Positions 17,591-26,521 of a stretch of DNA of 45,063 bases are shown here, piece after piece. The DNA lies in contig CAJVWI010000016.1 of the NCBI GenBank assembly GCA_913009655.1, forward strand, positions 1 through 45,063, given 5' to 3'. A model generated the notes under the pieces. It saw only the letters and a program-made list of their open reading frames with translations, had not been told where the DNA came from and did no database searches. Source of the stretch: an uncultured Cryomorphaceae bacterium. Lineage in GTDB: Bacteria; Bacteroidota; Bacteroidia; Flavobacteriales; Schleiferiaceae. Position numbers and translations under genes: made by a program. The first letter of the stretch is position 1. Every line of letters starts with the position of its first letter.

Positions 17591-18535
17591 ATGGATCAAG
17601 AACTTTCTTCTAGAATTGAATCATTACGTTTAAAATATGCTACTTCAGGTCAAGAGCTTTTAGATTTTTTGGATGGTCTTATTGAAGCAGATTATATAAC
17701 CTATTGGGATTACATTCGTTTAGATAGTCTCTTAAGCATTCAGCAGCCAAGAACTTCTCATCCTGATGAATCTGTTTTTATAATTTATCATCAGATCACA
17801 GAATTGTACTTTAAGCTTTGTCTTCACGAGCTCCGACCTCAATTGAAAAACAAACAGCCCGAGATAGAATCATTTATGGAATCTATTCGCCGATGTAATA
17901 GATATTTTGAAGCTTTGGAGCATAGCTTCGGCGTCATGGTTGAAGGGATGGATCGAAAGCAGTTTTTGAAGTTTAGGATGGCTTTAATACCAGCGTCAGG
18001 CTTTCAATCAGCACAGTATAGAATGATTGAACTAGCTATCGCGAGACTGAATTATCTCGTAAATATAGAAAAGCGAGATTCTCTAGCAGATGAAAAAGAT
18101 ATTTCAGTCCTTTTGGATGAAATTTATTGGAAAAGAGGCGCAACGATTGAAGACGGTGGGCAAAAGACATTGACTCTGATTCAATTTGAAAATAAATATG
18201 GTGATGAATTTCGAAGTCAGGCTCAAGAAAATCGGGGGAATACAATATCGGATCAAGCAAAAAGACTATTAGATGAAGGATTATTGAATCAAGAGCTTCG
18301 GGATAGCTTGAGAGAATTAGATCAGCATGTTAATGTTCTTTGGCCATTACAGCATTATAGATCTGCAGTTAAGTATTTAGCAAAACAATCATCAGATGTC
18401 AGAGCTACCGGAGGAACAAATTGGCAAAAATATTTACCACCAAGATTTCAAAAGCGAATATTTTTCCCATTCTTATGGTCAAAACAAGAAAGGGATGAAT
18501 GGGGTAAGTCATTTTATGATTCATACGTGAAATAA
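17591..18535 (+). CDS. kynA: Tryptophan 2,3-dioxygenase
   Basis: A 314-residue haem enzyme that oxidises L-tryptophan to N-formylkynurenine, the first step of the kynurenine pathway. Family marks: SHPDE (H57, matching the distal histidine of bacterial TDO), IIYHQITELYFKL, FRMALIPASGFQSAQYR (R129, substrate carboxylate contact) and WPLQHYRSAVKYL (H255, expected haem ligand). The C-terminal RATGGTNWQKYLPP matches the TGG loop over the active site. The sequence is divergent from Xanthomonas TDO but of similar length. It begins 25 bases after the kinase gene. No other kynurenine genes are nearby, so its role here may be tryptophan catabolism or feeding NAD synthesis. Confidence 0.9.
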   Translation: MDQELSSRIESLRLKYATSGQELLDFLDGLIEADYITYWDYIRLDSLLSIQQPRTSHPDESVFIIYHQITELYFKLCLHELRPQLKNKQPEIESFMESIRRCNRYFEALEHSFGVMVEGMDRKQFLKFRMALIPASGFQSAQYRMIELAIARLNYLVNIEKRDSLADEKDISVLLDEIYWKRGATIEDGGQKTLTLIQFENKYGDEFRSQAQENRGNTISDQAKRLLDEGLLNQELRDSLRELDQHVNVLWPLQHYRSAVKYLAKQSSDVRATGGTNWQKYLPPRFQKRIFFPFLWSKQERDEWGKSFYDSYVK

Positions 18536-18549
18536 AACCACATTTCTTA

Positions 18550-18581
18550 TTGGGATTAATGAACTCCTGTCCTTAGCTTTG
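18550..18581 (+). promoter_or_regulatory. Bacteroidota promoter of the M23 peptidase gene
   Basis: TTG (18550-18552), exactly 21 bases, then TAGCTTTG (18574-18581), a full TAnnTTTG match. Transcription would start near 18587, about 10 bases before the TTG start codon at 18598, which supports that unusual start. Confidence 0.6.
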
Positions 18582-18597
18582 ATTTTTTCTAAACCTT

Positions 18598-19878
18598 TTG
18601 ATCAGATTGAAACAGAATAAACAAAAGAATTTTCGATTTATTTTATTGGGAATTTTCATATCGTTATTTATTTTTTCATGGGTACTAATCAAGTCGTGCG
18701 ATGGGAAATTGAACTTGTCTTCCAAAATAGAGGCAGTTAAGAATCCCAAAAAGATTTTTGGCATTTCTCTAAATGAATATTCAGCAGAAAAAAATACTGT
18801 TCAGAAAGGAGAGGCATTTGGAACTGTATTAGATGATTTGGGAATTCCGTATCGGCGTGTGATGAAATTATTAGATGTATCGAAAGGTGAATTCAATCCT
18901 AGAATGTGGCGTCATGGTGATCATTATTGGGTTTTTAGAACGAAAGACTCTTCTGCTATTGCAGATTTTTTTATTTACGAAGAAACAAACACAGAATACG
19001 TAATTTTTCACCTTCAGGACAGCTTGTATGCTAAGAAAGTAATTCGACCCACACAAATTCTCAAGCGTTCGGTTACAGGAGTTATCGAAAGCTCCTTGTA
19101 TGAGACGCTATCAAGTCAAAAAGTTTCTCCTGCTATCGCCGTTAGATTGAGTGAAGTATATGCTTGGACAATTGACTTTTTTCGACTTCAAAAGGGGGAT
19201 CGGTTTGAGGTGATTTTTGAAGAGAGGTATGTAGACGACACGCTATTTGTAGGTACTGGAAAAATTTTAGGTGCGCGATTTGTTACTTTTGGAAAAGAGT
19301 TTTATTCTTTTTACTTCGAGGATAAAAAAAGTGGTATTCGCGATTTTTATAGTGAGAATGGAGAGGGACTAAAACGAATGTTTTTGAAGGCGCCATTGGA
19401 ATTTGCGAGAATCACTTCTCGCTACACTAAGAAACGATTTCATCCGGTTCAAAAAAGATGGAAAGCACACTTAGGCACTGATTATGCTGCACCAAGAGGT
19501 ACCCCAATATTAGCTACAGCAAGTGGAACTGTGATAAACTCATCTTATAACGGGTCCAATGGTAATTATGTTAAAATTCGTCATAATGGAACATACACAA
19601 CTCAATATTTACATATGACAAAAAGAGCAAAAGGAATTCGTAAAGGGGTATATGTTGAGCAGGGACAAGTGATTGGATATGTAGGTTCTACTGGACTTGC
19701 AACAGGGCCCCATGTATGCTACCGATTCTGGAAAAACGGCAAACAGGTAGACCCTTTGAAAGAACCTTTAAAGCGAACAGAACCTTTACCAAAAAACCTT
19801 TGGAAAGATTTCGAAGTGGACATGAAACCAATAAAACGGCAATTAGATTCTTTGGCACAGGCTTCTTCTGGAATATAA
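18598..19878 (+). CDS. M23-family peptidoglycan metallopeptidase, membrane anchored
   Basis: A 426-residue protein. It starts at a TTG; no in-frame ATG occurs before residue ~88, and the N-terminal transmembrane helix (~13-31) would be lost with a later start. Residues ~60-280 are an OapA/LysM-like extension and the C-terminal LytM domain (~270-400) should cut cell-wall peptides. Catalytic marks: HLGTD (H291, D295), LHM (H339) and GPHVCYRFW (H372, C374). The usual HxH zinc motif is therefore HxC here. A cysteine can still bind zinc, so activity is plausible but not certain. The gene ends 5 bases from the convergent leuS stop. Confidence 0.88.
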   Translation: MIRLKQNKQKNFRFILLGIFISLFIFSWVLIKSCDGKLNLSSKIEAVKNPKKIFGISLNEYSAEKNTVQKGEAFGTVLDDLGIPYRRVMKLLDVSKGEFNPRMWRHGDHYWVFRTKDSSAIADFFIYEETNTEYVIFHLQDSLYAKKVIRPTQILKRSVTGVIESSLYETLSSQKVSPAIAVRLSEVYAWTIDFFRLQKGDRFEVIFEERYVDDTLFVGTGKILGARFVTFGKEFYSFYFEDKKSGIRDFYSENGEGLKRMFLKAPLEFARITSRYTKKRFHPVQKRWKAHLGTDYAAPRGTPILATASGTVINSSYNGSNGNYVKIRHNGTYTTQYLHMTKRAKGIRKGVYVEQGQVIGYVGSTGLATGPHVCYRFWKNGKQVDPLKEPLKRTEPLPKNLWKDFEVDMKPIKRQLDSLAQASSGI

Positions 19879-19883
19879 GATTT

Positions 19884-22637
19884 CTAATTCACCACCAGAT
19901 TAACAATTCGACCTGGCACGATTATAACTTTTCTTATTGACTTTCCCTGGGTATAATTGTTGGTTTTTTCATGATTAAGAATCTTTTTTTCTAAATCTTT
20001 TTTTTCTGTTTCTGCTGACACTTCAATAAAGAACCGGGTTTTGCCATTAAATTGTACAGGATATTTAATTAGGTCTTTAATCAGATATTCTTTGTTACAA
20101 ATTGGGAAGGGTTCATGCGTTACGCTTTTTGTGCCGCCTAGTAAATGCCAGAGCTCTTCAGCTAAATGAGGAGCAAAAGGAGATAATATAACTGAGTATA
20201 AACGAAGTGAATTAATATGGATGCTTTTCAAAGTAGTTAGTTCGTTAACAGCAATCATCATTGCAGATATGGAAGTATTAAATGACAAAGAGTCCATATC
20301 TCTGGTTACTTTATCAATCAATTTATGTATGGTTTTCTTTTCATCTAATGTTTCATTGTCTGTTCGATTCTTTTCCAGAAGCCTGAAGGATTTACGTAAA
20401 AAATTAACTATTCCACTAATTCCATTTGTGTCCCATGGTTTTGATTGTTTTAATGGACCGAGAAACATTTCATAAAGCCTGAGGGCATCAGCTCCGTATT
20501 GATCGCAAATAGAATCAGGACTGATTACGTTATATTTTGACTTGGACATTTTTTCAACTTCGCGCTCAACATAAAGTATGCCATTTTGGAGCTCAAAATT
20601 CGCATTATTAAATTCAGGCAGCCAATTCTTAAAGCCATTTAAATCAAGTTCATTTTTCTCATTCACTAAATTTATATCTACAGGTATCCGTTGAGTTAAA
20701 CGACCGTTTACTGAATCTGCTGAAATATATAAATGCGTATCATTCAATCGGTGTATGAATGAAGATATACCTTGAATCATTCCTTGATTAATCATTTTTT
20801 TAAATGGTTCTGCAAATGGAACGAATCCTCTATCATTCAAAAAATTACACCAAAATCTAGAATATAATAAGTGGCCTGTACTATGCTCAGATCCACCCAC
20901 ATATAAGTCTACTTGATTCCAGTAATTCATTTTTTCTTTATCTGCAAATGCATTTATATTTTGTGGATCCATAAAGCGAAGAAAATACCATGAACTCGCA
21001 GCCCATCCTGGCATCGTTGTAGTTTCAATAGGTAAACCTGCAGCAGATTTCCAGTTGGTAACTCGAGCTAGTGGTGGATCACCATCTTTAGTCGGTAAAT
21101 AACTTTTAACATCGGGAAGTTTCAATGGTAGTTCCGATTCATTCATCGATTCTGGAACTCCATTTCTAAAGACTATTGGTATGGGCTCTCCCCAATATCT
21201 CTGTCTTCCAAAAACGGCATCTCTCAGGCGAAACTGAACATGGGGGGTCCCCCACTTATTTTTTTTCATATGTTCAATAGCGGATAATATAGCATCTTCG
21301 ATATTGTAACCGTCTAGAAAGTCACTATTGATAATAGAGCCATTTTTATCTTCTATAGCGCCTTGTTTTATGTCTCCTCCTTCAACAACTTGAATTATCG
21401 GTAAATTGAAATGTTTAGCAAAATTCCAATCTCTACTATCATGGCCTGGAACGGCCATAATAGCGCCTGTCCCGTAACCCATTAATACATAATCTGAAGT
21501 CCAAATAGTTAATTTCTTCCCTGAAATCGGATGCTTAGCATATGCACCTGTAAATGCACCGGAGGTCATCTTTATATTTGTTTGCCGCTCTCTTTCAGTG
21601 CGTTTCATTGATTCTTGTTGATAGGCGGTCACCTCATTTTTCTGAGATTCAATAGTTATTTTGCTCAAAACGGGATGCTCGGGAGCAATAACAATAAAGC
21701 TTACTCCAAATATTGTGTCAGGTCGTGTTGTGAAAACCTGAATTGATTCACCTTGGAACTCAGGAATCTCAAATTTCACATGAGCTCCTTGACTTTTCCC
21801 AATCCAATTCTTTTGCGTCTCTTTTATTGACTCCGACCAATCTAAATTATTAAGACCTTCAAGGAGTCGATCTGCATAAGCAGTAATTCTAAGGCTCCAT
21901 TGCAACATGGATTTTTGAATCACATTGTGTCCGCCTCTTAAAGATAGTCCATTGCTTACCTCGTCATTTGCCAAGACAGTGCCAAGATCTGGACACCAAT
22001 TAACTATACTTTCAGAGAGAAACGCAAGACGAAATTGTTGTAAAAAGTCTTCTTTATCTGCAGCACCCATTTTTGCCCATTGTGAAGCGGAGCATTCTTC
22101 TTTTTTGTGCCTTGCTGCGTTTATACTTTTGCTTCCTTTTTCCTCTAATCGCTTTATGAGGTATTCAATTGGTTCTGCCTTTTTTGTTGATTTATTGAAG
22201 TAAGAATTGAAGAGTTGTAGAAATATCCACTGACTCCATTTGTAATACTCAGGTTCGCATGTTCTAACTTCTCTACTCCAGTCAAAGCTAAAACCCATAC
22301 GGTCTAATTGCTTTCGATATTGCGAAATATTTAATTTTGTAGTAACCGAAGGGTGTTGTCCGGTTTGAATTGCATATTGCTCAGCAGGCAGACCAAATGC
22401 ATCATAGCCCATGGGGTGAAGTACATTAAAGCCTTGGTGTCTTTTATATCTTGCAAAAATATCTGAAGCGATATAGCCAAGGGGGTGTCCAACATGCAGG
22501 CCCGCTCCCGATGGGTATGGAAACATATCAAGAACATAATACTTAGGTAATTCTGATGGATAAGAAGAACTATAAGTTTTATGTTCTCGCCAATAATCTT
22601 GCCATTTAGCTTCTATTTTAGATGGGATGTATTCCAT
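19884..22637 (-). CDS. leuS: Leucyl-tRNA synthetase
   Basis: Charges tRNA-Leu with leucine in the cytoplasm. With the ATG at 22637 the protein is 917 residues and begins MEYIPSKIEAKWQDYW, the usual LeuRS opening. The class I motifs are HVGH (48-51, HIGH box) and KMSKS (696-700). The CP1 editing domain lies between (TRPDTIFGVSF; YGTGAIMAVPGHDSRDWNFAK). The longest frame starts 12 codons earlier at 22673, but a consensus -7 element lies inside that extension, so the shorter start is better. There is a long insert after residue ~170 (KRLEEKGSKSINAARHKKE), seen in other Bacteroidota enzymes as far as I recall. Divergent from ftsX. Confidence 0.97.
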   Translation of the reverse strand: MEYIPSKIEAKWQDYWREHKTYSSSYPSELPKYYVLDMFPYPSGAGLHVGHPLGYIASDIFARYKRHQGFNVLHPMGYDAFGLPAEQYAIQTGQHPSVTTKLNISQYRKQLDRMGFSFDWSREVRTCEPEYYKWSQWIFLQLFNSYFNKSTKKAEPIEYLIKRLEEKGSKSINAARHKKEECSASQWAKMGAADKEDFLQQFRLAFLSESIVNWCPDLGTVLANDEVSNGLSLRGGHNVIQKSMLQWSLRITAYADRLLEGLNNLDWSESIKETQKNWIGKSQGAHVKFEIPEFQGESIQVFTTRPDTIFGVSFIVIAPEHPVLSKITIESQKNEVTAYQQESMKRTERERQTNIKMTSGAFTGAYAKHPISGKKLTIWTSDYVLMGYGTGAIMAVPGHDSRDWNFAKHFNLPIIQVVEGGDIKQGAIEDKNGSIINSDFLDGYNIEDAILSAIEHMKKNKWGTPHVQFRLRDAVFGRQRYWGEPIPIVFRNGVPESMNESELPLKLPDVKSYLPTKDGDPPLARVTNWKSAAGLPIETTTMPGWAASSWYFLRFMDPQNINAFADKEKMNYWNQVDLYVGGSEHSTGHLLYSRFWCNFLNDRGFVPFAEPFKKMINQGMIQGISSFIHRLNDTHLYISADSVNGRLTQRIPVDINLVNEKNELDLNGFKNWLPEFNNANFELQNGILYVEREVEKMSKSKYNVISPDSICDQYGADALRLYEMFLGPLKQSKPWDTNGISGIVNFLRKSFRLLEKNRTDNETLDEKKTIHKLIDKVTRDMDSLSFNTSISAMMIAVNELTTLKSIHINSLRLYSVILSPFAPHLAEELWHLLGGTKSVTHEPFPICNKEYLIKDLIKYPVQFNGKTRFFIEVSAETEKKDLEKKILNHEKTNNYTQGKSIRKVIIVPGRIVNLVVN

Positions 22638-22642
22638 ATCCA

Positions 22643-22650
22643 CAAAAGTA
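22643..22650 (-). promoter_or_regulatory. -7 element of leuS, implying a leaderless or near-leaderless mRNA
   Basis: The minus strand reads TACTTTTG-TGGAT-ATG: a perfect TAnnTTTG five bases before the ATG at 22637. The -33 position has ATG instead of TTG (20-base spacer). Transcription would start at or next to the start codon. Confidence 0.5.
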
Positions 22651-22695
22651 GCACGTTCAGATCTAGTTAGCATAGGTAATAACCTATTAAGTAGT

Positions 22696-22703
22696 TAGAT
22701 TTG
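22696..22703 (+). promoter_or_regulatory. -7-like element of ftsX
   Basis: TAGATTTG-TGGA-ATG mirrors the layout at leuS: TAnnTTTG four bases before the ATG at 22708. There is no clear -33 TTG. If real, the transcript would begin at or just inside the start codon. Confidence 0.35.
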
Positions 22704-22707
22704 TGGA

Positions 22708-23592
22708 ATGAGTAGATCGAATCGTGAAGAGCAATTCAATAGGCGTAGACTGCGCTATTCATATTTATCAGTGATAGTAAGTATCGGATTAGTTTTATTC
22801 GTACTTGGTGTTATGCTTACCTTATTGAATCAAGCACGGAATCTCACAGATGAACTGAAAGAGAATTTCACGTTTACACTTTTTCTCGAACCTGGCACTA
22901 CAGAATCGAGTAGAGATGTTTTCCTAGAAAAATGGACTATGTCTCCAGAAATAAGGGAAATAGTTTTCATTAGTAAAGAAGATGCGGCAAGTCAATTTCA
23001 AGAAGAATTGGGAGAAGACTTTGTCGAATTTTTAGGGATTAACCCATTGAGTGATGCTCTAGATCTAAAGCTTTATTCCTCTTTTGTGTCTCCAAAAGTT
23101 TTAAGAGAATTAGAAATTCGATTGAGGAAAGAATCAATCGTTGAGGATATGGTTTATGATAGGGATCTAATTTCAGCTATTCACAACAATATAGGCAAGA
23201 TTACTATCGCGATGATAATTGCAGCCATCGTATTGCTTTTGGTTTCAATAGCATTAATTAATAGTTCAATAAGGCTGGCAATTTATTCGAGACGTTTTAC
23301 GATTAAAACAATGCAATTGGTTGGGGCGACCAAGGCATTTATTCATAAGCCTTTTCTTTTCCAAGGTATAAAACTTGGTTTTGTTGGAGGCTTTTTTGCT
23401 GCTCTACTACTTGCTTTATCATTTCAGCTAGTTAGACAATTTTACCCTGAATTAAAAACCTCACTAAATTGGATATTATGGGCCCAAGAGGCAGTTCTAT
23501 TGGCCATGTTAGGCTTATTAATTACCGCAGGGTCCACTGCAATTTCCGTTAGAAAATATCTCGCTCTAAAAACAAATCAACTTTACGAATAA
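22708..23592 (+). CDS. ftsX: Cell division protein FtsX
   Basis: A 294-residue inner-membrane protein of the FtsEX ABC-type complex, which links division to cell-wall hydrolase activation. It has a cytoplasmic basic N-terminus, TM1 (~20-43), an extracytoplasmic domain (~45-165, with FTFTLFLEPGT and the ISKEDAASQFQEELGEDF block) and three C-terminal helices (~168-190, ~218-240, ~260-280). The segment INSSIRLAIYSRRFTIKTMQLVGATKAFI is the FtsX signature. The FtsE ATPase is not in this window. It opens a short run with DUF3098, uppP and truB (gaps of 3-6 bases, then an overlap), an arrangement I recall as conserved in Bacteroidota. Confidence 0.95.
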   Translation: MSRSNREEQFNRRRLRYSYLSVIVSIGLVLFVLGVMLTLLNQARNLTDELKENFTFTLFLEPGTTESSRDVFLEKWTMSPEIREIVFISKEDAASQFQEELGEDFVEFLGINPLSDALDLKLYSSFVSPKVLRELEIRLRKESIVEDMVYDRDLISAIHNNIGKITIAMIIAAIVLLLVSIALINSSIRLAIYSRRFTIKTMQLVGATKAFIHKPFLFQGIKLGFVGGFFAALLLALSFQLVRQFYPELKTSLNWILWAQEAVLLAMLGLLITAGSTAISVRKYLALKTNQLYE

Positions 23593-23598
23593 ATTATC

Positions 23599-23826
23599 AT
23601 GAAAGAAAACAAATTCTTATTTAATCGGGATAACTATATACTATTTGGTATTGGTTTAGTATTTATTATTTTGGGTTTTATTCTTATGTCGGGAGGAGGC
23701 TCAGGAGATTCTGAAGTCTTTAACGAGGAATTATTTAATTCTAGGCGAATTATTTTTGCTCCACTGTTTGTTGTGATTGGATTTATCATAGAGGTTTTTG
23801 CTATTCTACGTCGACCTAAGTCTTAA
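23599..23826 (+). CDS. DUF3098 family small membrane protein
   Basis: A 75-residue protein with two transmembrane helices (~14-32 and ~50-68) joined by a short polar loop with GGGSGDSE. The motifs FNRDNYILFGIGL and EELFNSRRIIFAP match DUF3098, found in Bacteroidota between ftsX and uppP. The function is unknown. Six bases follow ftsX and three precede uppP, so co-expression with envelope genes is clear. Confidence 0.88.
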   Translation: MKENKFLFNRDNYILFGIGLVFIILGFILMSGGGSGDSEVFNEELFNSRRIIFAPLFVVIGFIIEVFAILRRPKS

Positions 23827-23829
23827 ATA

Positions 23830-24630
23830 ATGAATTTTATTGAAGCTATTTTTTTAGGAATAGTTCAGGGGTTAACAGAATTTTTGCCTGTAAGCTCTAG
23901 TGGTCATTTAGAGCTATCAAAGGCGTTACTCGGCTCGGAATTAGATGCATCTGCAAGCATGATGTTTACCGTGACAGTTCATGCGGCAACAGCGATAGCT
24001 ACTATGGTTATTTTTCGAGAGGATATAAAAAATATAATTATAAATTTTTTTAAAGGCAATAATGAAGATCGTAAGTTTTCATTTGCGGTCATTATTTCAA
24101 TGATACCAGCAGCAATAGTAGGTGTTTTTTTCAATGATGCAATTGAGTTGCTATTTTCAGGTAATCTTATTCTCGTGGGCTCTATGCTTTTGATTACGGG
24201 GGTTTTGCTGCTTATTACAGATAAAGTAGAAAGTAGAAAATTAGAGCTGACTTATTTTAAAGCTTTTCTAGTTGGATTATCTCAAGCAATTGCAATATTG
24301 CCCGGTATATCCAGGTCTGGAGCGACAATTTCAATATCCGTATTGCTGGGAATAGACAGAGAAAAAGCAGCTAGATTTAGTTTTTTAATGGTAGTGCCTC
24401 TGATTTTAGGCAAAATGATATTAGATGTTGATGATATATTAAGTATGCCGACATCTTCAGGAGGTAACCAATTATTGTTTCTAATTGTTGGTTTTTGTTC
24501 AGCTTTTTTTACCGGTTTATGGGCATGTAAACTAATGATCAAATTAGTTAAGCGCGCAAGACTTAAGGGTTTTGCTGCATATTGTATAGGAATTGGAAGC
24601 TTAACGTTAGTATGGATTCTCATAATATAA
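23830..24630 (+). CDS. uppP: Undecaprenyl-diphosphatase (UppP/BacA)
   Basis: A 266-residue polytopic membrane enzyme that dephosphorylates undecaprenyl diphosphate, regenerating the lipid carrier for peptidoglycan and surface glycans. Signature 1 is GLTEFLPVSSSGH (E17, H26) and signature 2 is GISRSGATIS (159-168). Length and roughly eight hydrophobic segments fit the family. It lies in the ftsX-DUF3098 unit, and its last 19 bases overlap truB. Confidence 0.96.
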   Translation: MNFIEAIFLGIVQGLTEFLPVSSSGHLELSKALLGSELDASASMMFTVTVHAATAIATMVIFREDIKNIIINFFKGNNEDRKFSFAVIISMIPAAIVGVFFNDAIELLFSGNLILVGSMLLITGVLLLITDKVESRKLELTYFKAFLVGLSQAIAILPGISRSGATISISVLLGIDREKAARFSFLMVVPLILGKMILDVDDILSMPTSSGGNQLLFLIVGFCSAFFTGLWACKLMIKLVKRARLKGFAAYCIGIGSLTLVWILII

Positions 24631-25328
24631 TTCCTGAAGACAGTGAGTCTTTAACTCAAGGATGGGTGTTTTCAGTTGATAAGCCTATTGGTTGGACAAG
24701 TTTTGATGTTGTAGCCAAGTTAAGAAATACTATTAAAATTCATTACGGCATCAAGGTTAAAGTAGGTCATGCTGGAACATTAGACCCACTTGCTACTGGC
24801 GTATTGGTCATTTGTGCGGGCAAAGCAACAAAAACAATAAATCAATGGGTTGATGCACAAAAAAAATATCGAGCAGTATTCACTCTGGGCTCGACCACAA
24901 AGACATATGATTCGGAATCTGAAATAATTCCAACTGGAAAGGTTGTTCCAATATTTTCCGAAAAAATAAAAACGGATATTGAATCAAAATTTGTGGGGTT
25001 AATATCTCAAACCCCTCCCGCTTTCAGTGCCATCAGAATCAATGGAGAAAGAGCGTACAAGCAAGCTCGAAAGGGCAATACCATTGATATGCCAGAAAGG
25101 CAAATTACAGTATATGAATTGGATTGGTTAAATACAAATGAAAATTCATGGGAAGTCAATATTAGCTGCTCCAAGGGAACATATATAAGGTCCTTGGCCA
25201 ATGATATTGGGCAGTTTTTAGGATGCGGAGCTTATCTGAGTTCACTAGTTAGAACAGCTGTGGGGGATCATGTTATTTCTGAATCAAGACCTCTTGCTGA
25301 CTGGATTACATTGCTGGGAAAGGATTAG
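24612..25328 (+). CDS. truB: tRNA pseudouridine-55 synthase TruB
   Basis: Converts U55 in the T-arm of tRNAs to pseudouridine. The ATG at 24612 gives 238 residues. A longer frame begins at a TTG at 24582, but this would overlap uppP by 49 bases and adds nothing family-like. The protein starts its conserved core with FSVDKPIGWTSFDVV. The catalytic block GHAGTLDPLATGVL contains D58, followed by KKYRAVFTLGSTTKTYD and a late GTYIRSLANDIG motif. The short form lacks a long PUA-type C-terminal extension, as in other Bacteroidota. The 19-base overlap with uppP suggests translational coupling. Confidence 0.95.
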   Translation: MDSHNIIPEDSESLTQGWVFSVDKPIGWTSFDVVAKLRNTIKIHYGIKVKVGHAGTLDPLATGVLVICAGKATKTINQWVDAQKKYRAVFTLGSTTKTYDSESEIIPTGKVVPIFSEKIKTDIESKFVGLISQTPPAFSAIRINGERAYKQARKGNTIDMPERQITVYELDWLNTNENSWEVNISCSKGTYIRSLANDIGQFLGCGAYLSSLVRTAVGDHVISESRPLADWITLLGKD

Positions 25329-25380
25329 CGGGCTGATATCTTAAGACAAAAAAAATATTTAATTTTTTATGTTAAAAGAC

Positions 25381-25412
25381 TTGACAAGGCTATGTTCAAA
25401 AGGGTATATTTG
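25381..25412 (+). promoter_or_regulatory. Bacteroidota promoter of queA
   Basis: TTG (25381-25383), 21 bases, then TATATTTG (25405-25412), a perfect TAnnTTTG. The start site would be near 25418. The longest queA frame would begin at 25392, inside this promoter, so its true start must be downstream. Confidence 0.7.
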
Positions 25413-25427
25413 CGGCCTATGGCAAAA

Positions 25428-26477
25428 ATGAAACTTTCACACTTCGCATACGATTTACCTGAGAGTCAAATCGCTCAGTATCCTTCAGATTACCGTGATG
25501 ACTCCAGAATGATGGTTGTTCATCGAGAAACTGGAAATATTGAGCACAAGCATTTTAAGGATTTAGTAGATTACTTTAATCCTGGTGACCTCATGGTCAT
25601 GAATAATACAAAAGTTTTTCCGGCTCGAATGTGGGGAAATAAAGAGAAAACAGGGGCTTTGATCGAAGTGTTCTTGCTTCGAGAATTAAATGCTGAAAGT
25701 AGACTTTGGGATGTCCTTGTTGATCCAGCGCGAAAAATCCGAATTGGAAATAAATTATATTTTGGAGATGATGACTCTCTAGTAGCTGAGGTGATTGATA
25801 ATACAACCTCTAGAGGCAGGACATTAAGATTTTTGTTTGACGGATCTTATGAAGAGTTTCGTGAAAAATTAAAAGAAATGGGAGAGACCCCATTGCCAAA
25901 TTATATTAAAAGACCACTTGAGCCTGAGGATTCAGATAGATATCAAAGTATTTTCGCTAAAGTTGAAGGCGCTGTCGCTGCCCCTGTAGCATCATTGCAT
26001 TATTCAAAGCACTTACTTAAGCGAATGGAGATAAAAGGGGTTGAGACTGCTGAGGTTACCATGCATGTTGGGTTAGGGACTTTTCGGCTGGTAGAAGTTG
26101 AAGACCTTTCCAAGCATAAAATGGAATCTGAACAATTTTGGCTTTATCCTGAAACAGCTGAAGCGATAAATCGAACGAAAGCAAATAAAAATCGAGTTTG
26201 CGCTGTTGGAACATCTGTAGTTCGTTCAATGGAGAGTTCAATGATAACTGATAATAGAGTTAAACCAACAGAGGCTTGGACAAGCAAATTTTTGTTTCCT
26301 CCATATAAGTTTTCTATCGCAGACTCATTGATAACTAATTTTCATGGCCCTCAAAGCACTATGCTCATGCTAACAAGTGCGTTTTTAGGTCACGAAAAAA
26401 CTATGGAGGTATACAAGACCGCCGTAAAAGAGAAGTATCGGTTTCTTTGTTACGGAGATGCCTTATTAATTATTTGA
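25428..26477 (+). CDS. queA: tRNA preQ1(34) S-adenosylmethionine ribosyltransferase-isomerase
   Basis: Transfers and isomerises the ribose of SAM onto preQ1 at the tRNA wobble position, forming epoxyqueuosine. From the ATG at 25428 it has 349 residues and starts [19 protein letters not shown], the normal QueA opening. An alternative ATG is at 25419. The frame extends to 25392, but that part overlaps the promoter. Other family blocks: [70 protein letters not shown] and [15 protein letters not shown]. The gene is monocistronic by layout: its own promoter in front, a convergent gene behind. Confidence 0.95.
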   Translation: MKLSHFAYDLPESQIAQYPSDYRDDSRMMVVHRETGNIEHKHFKDLVDYFNPGDLMVMNNTKVFPARMWGNKEKTGALIEVFLLRELNAESRLWDVLVDPARKIRIGNKLYFGDDDSLVAEVIDNTTSRGRTLRFLFDGSYEEFREKLKEMGETPLPNYIKRPLEPEDSDRYQSIFAKVEGAVAAPVASLHYSKHLLKRMEIKGVETAEVTMHVGLGTFRLVEVEDLSKHKMESEQFWLYPETAEAINRTKANKNRVCAVGTSVVRSMESSMITDNRVKPTEAWTSKFLFPPYKFSIADSLITNFHGPQSTMLMLTSAFLGHEKTMEVYKTAVKEKYRFLCYGDALLII

Positions 26478-26521
26478 GGCAACAAATTTGTAACGGATAA
26501 AAATAAAATGGACTTCTTTTC

